Assembly (NCBI RefSeq): GCF_051020985.1
Contig: NC_135003.1
Coordinates: forward strand, 7,557,501 to 7,621,500
Length of the DNA: 64,000 nucleotides
DNA from: Nomia melanderi
Lineage: Eukaryota; Arthropoda; Insecta; Hymenoptera; Halictidae
Direction of reading: 5' to 3'
In this document: positions 1 to 11,834 of the stretch, piece after piece
How the letters are laid out: each line of letters starts with the position of its first letter
Position numbering within the stretch: the first letter of the stretch is position 1
Program-made: the position numbers and the translations under genes
Notes under the pieces: model-generated
Seen by the model: the letters and a program-made list of their open reading frames with translations, nothing else
Told to the model about the DNA's origin: nothing
Database searches by the model: none

Positions 1-724
1 AATCATATCATCCAAAAGAAAAAGAAAAAAAAACAATAACCTAAAACACATCGCATCAATAAAACACAAATCAATACCGAAGGTTCCAGCTTGTTGTTTT
101 GAACAATCCAAGCGAAATATCCTTGCTACAAATGGATTAGAAAAGTTCCATTAGCGCGGCGAAGAAAAATGGTCGCATGCCGGTGTGTAACGAAGTAAAC
201 ATTTCCGATTCCGCGCGAGGAAGTGCCGCCGAAACCGAGTCGCCTGGTGGGACCGCGGTCAAAGGTCCTTAGCTGTCAGGAACACCGTTTGTGGAAATTG
301 TTCGGACGTCTCGACAGGACACCGTTCGTTTTTTTTTCCCTCCTCCCCGTTTTCTGCGTTTCCCCACAGGCGCCGTCTGTTTTTCATCCACCGCGGAGCA
401 TCGGGCGATCCCCGCGGCGCACGCTGCCCGCCCCCGTTGTGACAATAATACATTCCCCAAGGACAAGAATCAATGACTGATCGTCCCAAGTCGATAGAGA
501 CCGTCCCCGCGACTCGCAATCGACAAACGATGAAGATTGATCGCGGCATACGGCGCGATACGTCCGCCGCGATTATCGTTTCCGACAACGACCGATAATT
601 TTTCCAGCGTAATCTCTACATCCCCGTAATCTGCTTATCGCTCCTACGCCCTACCGAAAGTAACGCGATACGCAATTAAGATTGGTTCAAGGAGAAATTC
701 GTTAAATAAAGAAGAAAATCTTGG
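1..724. other. No gene: AT-rich flank and GC patch 170-600
   Basis: A GC- and CpG-richer patch (about 170-600) with a pyrimidine-rich stretch near 325-360 is surrounded by AT-rich DNA. Overlapping open frames of 61-109 codons occur on both strands over the same bases, which is the signature of composition rather than coding. No splice signals or motifs stand out. Confidence 0.6.
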
Positions 725-728
725 TTAA

Positions 729-916
729 ATCGTTGCGCTATGATTTCTCTTTCAGTTATCATCGATACTTTACCATTAATAATTCAGTGGCAGAAGAGAA
801 GAATTCTAGGGATATTCTATGTCTATGTTTGGTTTAAAGTATAGTTATTGATGATAGGAGAATAATATTTAATTTGAATTCTCAAGAACGGTGAGATTTT
901 ATTGTAAGACAAGAGG
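729..916 (+). mobile_element. TTAA-flanked MITE, family 1, copy A
   Basis: This 188-bp non-autonomous element lies between TTAA at 725-728 and TTAA at 917-920, the target duplication typical of piggyBac-type transposons. Its right end, read outward-in on the minus strand, is CCTCTTGTCTTACAAT. Its left end is ATCGTTGCGCTATGATTTC. It shares the exact 19-mer TATTCTATGTCTATGTTTG (813-831) with copy C, where it is inverted (47196-47214). It matches copy B over its last 20 bases with one difference. It has no coding capacity, so movement would have needed a transposase supplied in trans. Family assignment rests on the TTAA flanks and on alignment to the other copies. Confidence 0.75.
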
Positions 917-920
917 TTAA

Positions 921-3145
921 GCTGCTTCGCATAATTATAATGGGATGTTATAAATATACTACAGTATGTATTTGGATCTTGTGTGAGTTTTGGACGGATT
1001 TGTTGTAAGTTTCAGTATTTAGTTTTGGCAAATGTTAGTTATATATTGTATTTTTAGAACAGGTGGATTTTATTCTGTTAATTCGTTGTTTGATGGGTTT
1101 ATTGTATAATATATCTGACTTTCTAGTAAGTATTCTTTAGGATTTTTTTAAAGTCGAATGATAACAGTGAAAGAGTATTTGCTGTACAAGATGTGTTTGA
1201 CAAATTACCGTAATTGTTTTCACGGTTCATTTTGTCGTATTCATAAACTCGCCACGTAAAACGACGGATTGACTTAAAGTTTATGATTACTCAGAACACA
1301 AGACATCTCTGAGCTCGAGTCAAGATGATTTTGGACACACGAACGATAGAAAGTTCTGAAGTTAAACAACGACGATATACGCGCTAGCGAACGTGTTCTT
1401 GAGTTTCCATGCTGTGCACACCAGTTTTGTAATCTTCGTCGAAACTCAAATAATCAAAGAACTTTGTATTGTTGTTACTTGTTACCAGAATCTATGACAT
1501 CATTATAATCTTTTATATCTACAACTATAACGATTGTAAAACTTAAATATTGACTCAGCTAAAGATTATATTCATCTGTCGGTACATTCTTCATTTCGTT
1601 ATCACGTTGTTACTCGATTTTGCAGAGTTTTACAAATAACCTAAAACATTAAAAAGTTACTCGAAAAAATATATTCTTTATAAAAATCGCATCTTACAAT
1701 ATAAATTATTAGAATAGAATACCACGAAAATTAAGAAATATTTCTTTTCATTTTTACCTCAGTAAATCGTTATTGGATGAATTAAACATTCTCCTAGCCC
1801 CAATTTCCATAGTACAAAAACATACACACGGATTCATGAATAAATTACAGATTAAACTCTAATAACGACTGAATCATCGAATAGGAGACACGAAAATAAT
1901 GCAGCAATTGATTATCCTCAATTTGCGTAGCGCGTGAACAAAACGTCGGACCCCTTCTCAGATATCTCATTAAAATTCGACGCCGAATCAACTGCAGAAC
2001 CGAAGGAAGAGAATCCCTTCCCATCTCCAGTGTTACTCGCTCCGCTGCGCGTTTCCGCGCGAAAAAAAAGCGGAGACGGTTTTTGTACGTTGTACATTCA
2101 ATTTCTTCCCATTGTCATCCGAACGAGCGCGGGATGAAAGTTTTCCGCGGTCGTTACGCCACGGAGCAGCGCGCGGAACGACTCCGATGAATGTTTTATG
2201 AATTCGCACGTGCAAGAACCGCCGCCACCCTCGGACGACGTACACGCGGATTTCAAAAGAAACTAAACAGAACGCGGCGCGGGCGCTGACAGCGTGGCTA
2301 GGCGTTTCGTAACGCGTCACCCGTTACTGATGTCGCTAACAATGCATTCAAGCCTTTCTTATGTAAACCGACGCCGATAAATCGACGGACGTCCCGTTAA
2401 CTCGCGTTTCGACGATTTCGAGCTCCGGTTTCGACGAAAGAGCCGCGTGGCGCTTCGCTTTGTCCCTTATTCCACTGAGAATGCTTTAGTACTTTCTTTG
2501 TACTAATGTATCCTGGCTCAAATCGATTACTGAATCAATTATTCAGCTTTTTGTCAGTTTTCAATTGACGAAACGTGTTTGTCGAAGTATTGTTGAAGGT
2601 TTGTCTACGGTGATGTTGACTGTGAATAATAAGAAGTATATTTGTATGGATCCGTTTATTGAAAAGGAAATTCAATAAAAAGTTGGTATCTACAATTTCA
2701 AAGAATAATTTGATTTGTAACTTTATCACAGCTTCCAATTGCATTGTACTCCGACATTATTCTTTTTTCTATTCGAAACGATAATTTCTGTTGTCGCAAG
2801 AGAGTATATATAAAGTGCAAGCTGTTGTTCACTTTTACCGAAGTCGTTCAATTTTAGTAGAGTCTCTGGAGTCAGGTATCTAATATATAGATCACTGACA
2901 GACACGATTACAGAACTTGTAAAGCTATGCTTCGTAAATGGATAGGTGGAAGAACAAATTGGAACTTGGAATCTACAATTTCGAGCGCAACTTTCATCTT
3001 TACAAGAAACTAAGATTCCTCCCGTTCCTCGGGGTTAATGTTAAGCAATTTGCATAGTTTATTTCTTCTACACACTGTCCGTACTAACGATAAATCGAGC
3101 CCTATCCGGCAAACCCGTTATTTCTTTCTCGGTTGAGTATTACTG
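921..3145. other. No gene: AT-rich DNA and GC patch 1920-2480
   Basis: AT-rich from 921 to about 1920 with no feature. A CpG-rich patch spans 1920-2480 and AT-rich DNA resumes to about 3060. The short open frames have no recognisable content. Confidence 0.6.
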
Positions 3146-3163
3146 CCCCCCCCCCCCCCCCCC
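3146..3163. repeat. Homopolymer run of 18 C
   Basis: Eighteen consecutive C follow TATTACTG and precede GCGCCG. On the complementary strand this is an 18-G run with G-quadruplex potential. Length in such runs is error-prone in assemblies. Confidence 0.95.
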
Positions 3164-5163
3164 GCGCCGAATGATGAACTACTGTCAACTAAGTTCCAGT
3201 TGCACGATGTAACAATAATAGGCCAGTGTAACTGTGCACGTAGCAATTCGCCTAACTGTACGGATACGGACATTAGTAACTTTGACTGTACGCTGGTACA
3301 CAGACGCGCATACACGCGGCCCTCCAGTAGTTACGGTGAAAGCGTTGCCGCAAAGTTAAACCCTCATGACGGAGTTTCGTCCGGTCTGTGTGTACCTAAT
3401 AATATTGACTAATTGACTAAACCGACGATCGATATGTGTTACAGAACGGCACCTACACTGCTCCTCCTATGCGTAAGCAACGTTTAGGTATACGACAGGC
3501 GACGATTATTAGGACAGGCCTTAAATATCCATACACGTTTTAACTCTATTCTTCGGTTAAATAATTATTTAATAGAATTCGTGAAACGGAAATTTAATTT
3601 CTGCATCGTATTTTCAAATAGAATGTCTTTTTGGAACCAGAATAAATGAATATTGACATTAATTTTTAAATTAATTTACACGAGATTTTATATCGAACTG
3701 AAACTTTATTTCATTGAATCTGTTTTTCTAGAGACAATTCAAATTTCTGTGTTTACTGATTATTGTCTAATTATAACTCTTCATTGACAACCTTTTAAAA
3801 TTTTGTATCTACATAAAGAGAACGTATTGCCATTAATAATGTATGAATACATTTTAACATTGGGTTAAATATTTTTACAGTCTATGCGTGTGTTGATATA
3901 CGTTATTGTTGAATTTCAGAATAAAACGTGTATGAGAGCTATTAGCTTCAGTAGAAAATTTTAATCGACTATATCACATCAATTATCGTGCGACTCACTG
4001 TCGACTAGAGTAGGTATGTATACACTATATACAGGTGAAATAGGGTATCCGTAAACAGAGTTAACAAGATTGCGGTAAGTGATAGACATCAATGGTTGGA
4101 CACAGGCCGAAATTTCATTATTCATTCGTAAGACACACTAATTAAGGTTGTTCATTAGACGATAATCTATGTAAGGAGGAATTCAAATCAGTGTTTACCA
4201 TGTGGCGTCGTAGAAATACTCCTAAATTAGATTAGCCTGGACTGACATTTCATTTGCATACAGAATTAACGAGGAATTAGCTGCTAATCGGGAAATCGAT
4301 TAAATATCCCTTAACACGTTATCGATAGATACGGATTAAGTACTCGCTAGTGTACAGAATCTCATTAGACAAATATTTATGTTGTCAATTTATTGAAATA
4401 ATGAACCTAAAAATCACCACAAATCTACCTGAAAAGTTACAAATGTATTTTACTATCACGAAAAATCGTAACAATTGATAATGCTAGTTACTCAACTCTT
4501 AATACAAACTACTAGTGATAATACCATGTATTACGAAATTCAACTAAAAATTACTTTACTACGAAACAGAACAATGATAACTTTAACATGCTTCTCGTCG
4601 ATGTCAGCTTTTCATCAAAGATTTTCACTGACAATTTAATACCGAACTTATTTAAACAGTTTTAGTGACATAATATCAAATTTACTAATAAAAAATATTT
4701 TTAAAAACTGATTAGGATGTCACAAAATAACGATTACTAATAAAATCATTAAAGCAGATCGTTTAATTATTCTAAGTAAGCGATTTTGGAACACTAGAAA
4801 CTCGTAGAGCTGTTATTTATCGGTTCAACGAAAATAACTTCAATCAATTTTGAAGACGACCGTAACTTCGTCCGAAATCTCGTTAATGGCAACGACGGAT
4901 TTTCTGTTAGGTGTACGGCCGGAACGGTCCAACGGAAAATTCAAACGAATAAGTTTATTCCGTGAGTCACAAGCGGAAGTAGTTCGTATCCTGACGGCGC
5001 GGAGCTAATCCTGTAAGAAGTTCGAGCGTAGTAACACGATCGGAGTCGTCGGCTCGGAGGCGAAACTTCGCCGATCGAATCCGCGCTCGCGCGCGAAAAA
5101 ACGAACTTCTGGGAAAATTGCGTTGCGAGGATCGCGTGGCTTGCATCCCTGCCTTTCAGGGTC
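3164..5163. other. No gene: small patch, then AT-rich DNA
   Basis: A moderately GC-rich patch (3164-3540) includes two tandem ATTGACTA units (3404-3419). AT-rich DNA follows to 4850 and a CpG-rich patch (4860-5160) leads into the predicted ratchet point. A donor-like CGGTAAGTG at 4073 on the plus strand has no matching acceptor or open frame. Confidence 0.55.
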
Positions 5164-5169
5164 ACTCAC

Positions 5170-5246
5170 CCGGAAATCACCTCTATGATTGACAATTCAC
5201 CGAACTTGGGCGGGGCATTTACCTGAAACAAAAAGTAAAAGTGCAT
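5170..5246 (-). promoter_or_regulatory. Predicted recursive splice site (ratchet point) with RS-exon
   Basis: Read on the minus strand, a good 3' splice site (tract and acceptor CTTTTTGTTTCAG, plus positions 5223-5235, with a TTAAT-like branch point further upstream) is joined without a gap to a 5' splice site, GTAAAT (5217-5222). Recursive splice sites have this structure: the upstream exon is spliced to the AG, and the regenerated GT donor is then used to remove the next part of the intron. A second donor, GTGAGT (5164-5169), lies 53 nt downstream, so 5170-5222 could be the RS-exon that helps define the site. One frame of those 53 nt is open (17 codons, starting VNAPPKFG) and the other two contain stops. 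The alternative is that 5170-5222 is an ordinary 53-nt coding or microexon; the open frame permits this, but the adjoining GTAAAT would be an unneeded coincidence. The splice signals are seen directly; the function is inferred. Confidence 0.6.
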
Positions 5247-7958
5247 TAACACCTTTTCATTTTATCTTGTTATTGATAATGGGGATAGTTTTTGTATTCT
5301 GTGAGGTGATTTCTTAATTCAGGTTACCATTTTGAGGATAAGTAACAAATTTTATTCTGAGTATATTGTACTAAATACAATTTTCGAAGTTAATCAAAGT
5401 CAAAAGTAAACAACAGAATTGAAATAGTTAAATAATGTTTGATTTATTTAGAAAGAAATATTCATTGAGAAATTGGAATATTTTATAAAATGAATATTTG
5501 TGGAATATTGGTTACAAATATTTTTGTAAGCAAAATACCAGGAAGATTTAACGTAATTTAGAATTGACTTTTTGTTTGATATTTCTTTAATTATAGAGAA
5601 AAACAACGAAGATCTGCATAATAATTACATACTGCCATTGATGAAATGGCCAATGCGAGATTTAAAAATAATTCCATAAAACTAATGAAAAATCGTATTC
5701 CCTTCATTAGCATTCGCTCTTGTTAGCTCATTTCCGAACTATAAGTTTCAACGGGGCGTTCCTATCTAGAAAACATTTATTGAATTCATCGTATTTCAGT
5801 TCACCTTTATTCAGTGCAGCAGTTATGAAACAAATAATTGCAGTAACGAGAGTCTGGAGCACTGATTTCCACATTTTTAAATAACAGAAGTTATATCCGT
5901 TATATTAACGTGTACTGAGCTTATTTCTGTTTTTCCTAATGAACCACCATTTCAAATAGCTGCCATTGCATTGTAATGCATCTAATAAGCAGCCGTGTTT
6001 GCAGAAATCAGATATTTTCAAGATACACGTTCGTTTAAGTGAGTTTCCGATGCCATCAATTATGTTCAACTGCATGATAACGTTTATGCAAATGACACTT
6101 GCAAATATTACATTGCCACACATGTAAGATTAATCCGGCACGATACATACAACGCAGAAATCAAAGTGGAGAAAATGATTTCCTTCACGTTTTCCTTTAC
6201 CTCTGTATTACACCCCATGCACTACAGGCTGTTCAATAGTAAGCGTCAGTTAGTACCATACCTAAACCATTAAATTCATGAATAAATTGAGCTTACATGA
6301 ACAGCATAGGATAGCGTTTATTATATTTGACCGACTATAAATAATAACTAGAAGTAAAGAAATATTGCAGAAACTTAAAGGTAAAATAGAAACATACAGA
6401 TTAATACAAATTTTTGAAATGATATGTAGAATATCAATTTTTTTCTTTAATATTTCACCCTTCAAAAAGTGAAAAATTTGAACGATATCATAAAATATCC
6501 TACTGTCATATCACATTAACTAATGTTTTCATTATTTCATATTGTAATAACAAAAACAATTTCTGCGTGAAGATTTAAAAAAAATGGAAAATAGAAGAAG
6601 CAGAGAAAGCAAAATCGCCAACTTTCGGGTTAAACACTGTGTCTCGGCTCGTCGAAGATAAATAATTGGAGTGCGGAGTGGGAGGAGACTTCCCCTCGGC
6701 ATGGATATTATCGTTTCTCCTCTCCTTCTCGAGAACCCGACGATAAAGGAGAGAAAAAAAATCAAGGTAGTTGAAATCTCGTCGCCTGGCTCTCGGGGAA
6801 AGGGAAGTCGCCGAAGTAACAAATTATCTTTTTTCAGTGTCTCTCGGTTCAATGATTCCTTACCGCGTCATCGAGCTTATTTACCTTTTCCATTTCCCAC
6901 GACCGCAATTATTTGCTACCAATTTGATGCAGCAAGACTGTAATGTGCGCAATGAGCGAGTTCGTGCAGCAGGGAATCATTAATTTTTTAAAGTGGACGT
7001 AAAAAAAGAACTATTGTAATTTTCTATGTATTAATACTCTAGAGTTTGTAGGTGAAAAAAGTTAAACTGGCATTCAAAAAAATTAAACGTTTAATATTTA
7101 GTAAAATTGTTGAAGAGAGAAATTACTTTACTGGTCATAAAATATAATGAATTTAAGTTATTAGGGAAAATAATTCGCAATACCGTAGAAAATTCAAAAT
7201 ATCAGCGACCTTTATTTTCAAAATTCAATTCATTCCAATTCCATTATTCAATAAAGAGCATATTGTACGGAACATTTTGGGATTCCCAATCTTCTGTCTG
7301 CACAGTGGAGGTTTATTTTAAATTACTACACAATTAATTTCCATTCAATCAGCAGACTCATAATTATTTCGCAAAAAACGTCAGTTAAGTTATATCAGTA
7401 TGAATAGAATATTAGTATTTCACGTTTAATATTACTTGCATTTTCAACTACTCACACGATTTATTATACGGTAGTGTCGTTTCGCACGCAATACAAGACT
7501 ATCGGTGCAGCTGGCAATTTTCGAATTCACGTCGCAGAACCGAGGAACCTGCCTGGTAAAATGTTCATTACCTTTTTTCGGCTGAATTTTATTTCGACCG
7601 GAATATAAAATACATTATTCAAATGACGTAGTGGAACTGGATGGAAAATGGTGTATTTTTGGAGCTGAAGCTAACTTTGGTTCGCGTATTTTTCGCGTTG
7701 TCGCAGTTTTTGGACCGTGCCCGGAAGATGGCGGAAAGATGAGCATAACGAAGAGAGGACGGAGTAGAATGCGCTTTGCGGTCGCGCGGCGGGTGAGTGC
7801 AATGGTCAACCACCGTCTAACCCGTGAGCTCTGGGATACGTGTCCGTACGCGAAAGGAACTTCTCCGGTAACTTCTCTAATTAAACGAGCGTTCCTTTCA
7901 TGATTAGTAACGCTCCGCTAATGAACCCCCTCCGGTTATTTTTAGGTTTACTCCCCGC
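5247..7958. other. No gene: AT-rich DNA with patches near 6.7 and 7.7 kb
   Basis: Mostly AT-rich apart from the hairpins near 5.5 kb. Two GC-richer patches (6600-6950, 7480-7958) carry overlapping chance frames on both strands. The second patch ends in the GC-rich hairpin. Confidence 0.55.
5456..5499. repeat. 11-bp inverted repeat, AT-rich
   Basis: AAATATTCATT (5456-5466) and its exact complement (5489-5499) flank a 22-nt spacer. A smaller stem, TTACAAA/TTTGTAA, follows at 5512-5529. In AT-rich DNA such repeats are common, and I assign no role. Confidence 0.5.
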
Positions 7959-8010
7959 GGGGCCCAGGACCTGTTTCGTACGTTGTCCCGACAACAATGT
8001 CCTGGGCCCT
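7959..8010. repeat. GC-rich nested inverted repeat (hairpin)
   Basis: A perfect 11-bp inverted repeat, GGGCCCAGGAC at 7960-7970 and its complement at 7999-8009, closes a 28-nt loop. The loop holds a second stem, GTTGT at 7982-7986 with ACAAC at 7991-7995, around a CCCG tetraloop. A G-T pair extends the outer stem by one. It could fold in RNA or extrude as a cruciform. An 11-bp repeat at this spacing is expected less than once in a window this size, so chance is possible. Confidence 0.6.
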
Positions 8011-10412
8011 TCCACTTCCTTCACTAATAAACGTTTAACGAATCTACAATTTTACCTCCCTCCATTCTTGGTTCGTCCTTTTTTTCTATAATCATGAATT
8101 ATTATTAAACCGAGGATATTTATGAAAATTCAAATTTTCAAAACTACAATTAGAAGAAACGGAAGTATTATAGAAAATGGTCCTTTTTAAACAATGTTAT
8201 ATAAAGCATTGCACTTTAGGTTTTTCAGGTATTCTTTTTGATATCGCGTGCATTTTGTGTAATGTTCAAATTTTTAACTTTCCATAAATGCATGAAGATT
8301 CGAAGGGTAATTGTTATAATTGTAACTGGAATGAGTCATTTACTATTTTCTTTCAATTTTGCATTCACTTTTAAAGAAATGTTAGTTTATATACTACTTG
8401 TAAGTGTTCATTGGTCTTCATGATATTTTTATATTCTTTATTGTTTATAGTATTGTATTATGAATTGTGAATAGCTTGTGAAGTTCCTGTGTTTAAAGCA
8501 GGGAGACAATAATAGTTAAGCACGTTTATAGTTTCCAGGAAGAAATTGGAGAGAATGGGAGCAGTTACATTGTTGTGGATATCAATTTGCGCAGCAGATT
8601 AGGGTAATTTTGTTTTATGAGCTCGAAGACGGACTTACGAGGGAACATGCTGAACTTGCACCGATTTAGATGGAATTTGAATAAAACACAGTTCTTCGTA
8701 AAATTTCGTAAGGTTCTTTTTTTATCCACTATTGTATCCATTAAAGTTGAAAATAACCGTCATAAAATTACTCTCCAAAAATATTTTCATTCAAATTTAC
8801 AAACACTATACTCCTATTTCCCATACAAATAATAGTTACAATTAATCAATGAATTATAAATATATTTTCAATAATCTATTATCAACTTCCCACACTTATA
8901 ACGTCAATTATACCAATGAAAACACACTCTTAGGTAAAAGAAAAACCATTCGCGTTACGTTCAAATGCGACGGTTGATAAACAATCCCTTCGTTTCTAGA
9001 AATTTCGTTAACTCTTCGGAATATCAGAGGGAATAATAGGTAGTTAGCCTCAGCGGGTATAGAGTCTACGTTTGTAAAAACACCAGGGAACGGACGAGTC
9101 CCGAGATATGCAGATATCGGTGGAATTTTCATTGTTTCCCTATTTCAGCCCCGGTCGCCCGGGTGTTTCCGGGCGAACGTGCGCTTCTGCGACTCTTCCG
9201 GTGACACGCCCTTTCCCAGCGAGCCATTCTCTGCGAGAAAGGTGAGATAACGGAAGTACGTAAGGAATGCGAGACCTAAAGGAGAACGCTTAACGGGATT
9301 AGAATCGGTCGCGTGCCGGGCATATCTCGCCGGTATTACGTAATTGCGTCGTTTTCGCCTGTGTGGAGTCCGCGTGAGACATTGCCCGCGTGAACACGCG
9401 ACCCCCATAAGAATCCGCGCAAGTACACGCACGTCGGAACCACTTTCCTAATACGTTTCTCTCTGCTTCCCACTGCGCCGCGTTACCCGTATAATTTATT
9501 TCCTTGAGATTAAGATCAGTGATCAATAACATGTGATTATTTACGAAAATTACGGTTTTCATAGAGAAACTTAAAGAAAACTGGAGAAAAGTGAATTCTT
9601 ACTTCGTGCAGTAATAGCTTTGATAGGTAAAAATGAATTTAAATGCGCATCGTATTTTATTTTCAGCTAAACATTGATTGCCAAACATCTGTTAAAATTT
9701 GAGATTCACATCTACAGGATTGGAAATAATTACTTTCGTCTAGACAAAACGCGGGTTGCCTATACGGGACAACAGTTAATTCCATAAAATACAAGAAATC
9801 ACAAATACATGAAAAACTGTAAAACACAAAAAGATACAATATTTGGATTAACTAACAGCACGCAAATTTCACTCGCACCTTAAAACATTTGTTTCCTATA
9901 TATGCCTCTGGTCGCCCTAAAACAATCTTTAAACACGTAAATTCGCCTAAATATCGGCATTAATCAGCATCCAATTATTTCAAATCAACTAAAATCGTAT
10001 TGGTATTCCATCATTCAAGAGCTCCAGCTCTACACAATCTCCTCATTTAAACGTCCCTTTAACTAAAAACGAACGAGAATAACGCGCATAATCGGGACGC
10101 GACACCGTTCACCGTGACTGCACGCCGCATCATAGTCGTATCAGAACATCAGCCAGGAAATTTACATGACGCACTCCACGGTGAATTTCATTCTGTCTCC
10201 TCAACGTATCGTCGTCGACGGTAGGCTCCGAAGCATCTGGAAGAGCATTACGGGAGTAAGACGGCTCGCCTTCGGTTTTCAACGGCAGATTTTATTGCTC
10301 CTCGGCGTGTGCGCGCGTACGACTACTAACTCCCGCTCGCGTCATATTTCATCGCGTATCACGCGACTTGGACCCGACTTGCTTCGGCTGAAATTCCATC
10401 GGAATAAAACAC

Positions 10413-10444
10413 ATCTCTCTTTCACTCGCTCGCTCTCTCGCTCT
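10413..10444. repeat. Pyrimidine (CTCG)-type low-complexity tract
   Basis: A run of C and T with embedded CTCG units in the GC-rich patch 10060-10720. The minus strand is correspondingly GAGCG-rich. Nothing marks it as part of a gene. Confidence 0.7.
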
Positions 10445-10930
10445 AAGGCCGGCCACCACCATAGCGTGTCCCTTCCACCCCGGACAGCCCTCGGTTGGCA
10501 CGGACCCCGTGAAATCTAGTTGTCACGTTCCATTCGATTCGCTTCTGGTCTCCGTGACCGGCTAGAGGGGATGATTTGTGTTTAACTTCTTTGGGGTTAG
10601 CTCGCCACGAGAGAAACTCGCGCGGAACACTTCCGTTCACTTCGGTTCGTGACTTTCTTCTGTCACCGAGCGAAATCTGTAGCCTGCGTGGCTAGCTTAT
10701 AGGAGAGGGAACAAATTTTCTGGCCGCTTTTCTCGCGGATTGGTTTCTCTCGCTTGAGATCAATGGTTGGATGACTTACGGTTGGCAGTTTATAGGGTGT
10801 TTGCGTATTCCTGTGGTGTGGATGGTTTTTTATCCCTTAAGTGAAGTTGGTTGGAGGTACTCTGAAGTAGCATTAGTTCGTTTTTCTTTATGTCATGATT
10901 TATATTTGTAATAGTAATGCTGGTAATCAT

Positions 10931-10945
10931 TGCGCTAAGGGTTAA
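10931..10945. mobile_element. Possible solo TTAA-type MITE end
   Basis: Read on the minus strand, TTAACCCTTAGCGCAATGAT resembles family 1 termini such as TTAA followed by ATCGTTGCGCTATGAT in copy A. The sequence inside does not align to the family and no partner end is visible, so this is either a truncated remnant or chance. Confidence 0.2.
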
Positions 10946-11591
10946 TGATAAATACAATGATATTACTATATATGTACAAGTTACAGCAAATAAAATAATG
11001 AAATAAAGAAATAATACTAGACTACATTAGAAACTAAAATATTTTGTAACAATCGATAAAAAGAGAGAATTATTGAATTCAATCATTATTATAGGAGTTA
11101 ATTTACTTTTACGTTAAAGAATCATTGCCAACCGTCGTACGTTATGAACCACCCCGGAAACAGTACCGTCCTTTGTTATTAGATGATCGGTAACACGCAA
11201 TAAACCATGTCGTCACAGTAGCCGCAGCAGCGGCCAGAAGAGACTTTACGTAACCCACGGCTGGGTTATCGTTACACGAGAAAGGTTAACGACCAGCCGG
11301 ACTGGCGTCGATCGGACCCAACCTGATAAATCCTGGGCCGCTTTTGTCAGCGCAGATGCGGCTGATGTCCTCCGTCATGCAACATTTATGATGTCAGCCT
11401 CTCCCCCGTTGCCGGGTTTTTACGACGAAAACAACGTCTGCTCTCATCGGTGGTGCGCCGCGAGCTGCACGAATCGTGGTTAAACGCGAGACGAGTTGCA
11501 AATTGTTCCCTAGCTGCGAGAGAATTCGTGGATCCTGCGGAAGGACGTCGCGTTTTTATCTTCGCTGGATTTACAACGAACTCTTTATTAA

Positions 11592-11830
11592 CCCCTTGCG
11601 CTCTAAAAGTTTTTCACCAAAAATATGCAATATCATTTGGCGAGATATAGACGACATTCTTCGAAATCAACTTAAGAAGAGTTCACATATAAATTAAGTA
11701 ACGAAAGTATTTGATTTCAGTATCTTACGTACTAGTACGTTACGCAAAGCTTAATATTGAATATTAAATTTCATCATTTCGATCTATCAAACTGTATGGC
11801 GACTGAGAGGCGCCTCTGGAGTGCCAAGGG
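11592..11830. mobile_element. TTAA-flanked MITE, family 3
   Basis: This 239-bp element lies between TTAA at 11588-11591 and TTAA at 11831-11834. The left end is CCCCTTGCGCTCTAAAAG. The right end, on the minus strand, is CCCTTGGCACTCCAGAG. A 12-bp palindrome, AGAGGCGCCTCT (11806-11817), lies just inside the right terminus. A relative near 56.3-56.5 kb shares the subterminal GAGGCGACTC-like block and the internal word TTGAATATTAAAT. No transposase is present. Confidence 0.65.
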
Positions 11831-11834
11831 TTAA

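Larger units (their letters stand above)
8011..11587. other. No gene: patches near 9.3, 10.4 and 11.3 kb
   Basis: AT-rich DNA alternates with CpG-rich patches at about 9100-9480, 10060-10720 and 11130-11587. The 10-kb patch contains GCCAGGAAATTT (10152-10163), a motif recurring in other patches. A 117-codon open frame (10166-10519, plus) is Ser/Arg-rich and lacks any domain. Confidence 0.55.

Noticed and set aside
4425..4445. Minus-strand TAACTTTTCAG joined to GTAGAT
   Set aside because: It has the recursive-site layout, but the donor GTAGAT is poor, the pyrimidine tract is short, and it lies only 0.8 kb from the much better 5.2-kb site.
8921..8942. Plus-strand CACACTCTTAG joined to GTAAAA
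   Set aside because: Weak acceptor and donor, and it is the best of only a few plus-strand juxtapositions seen. This is what chance should give.
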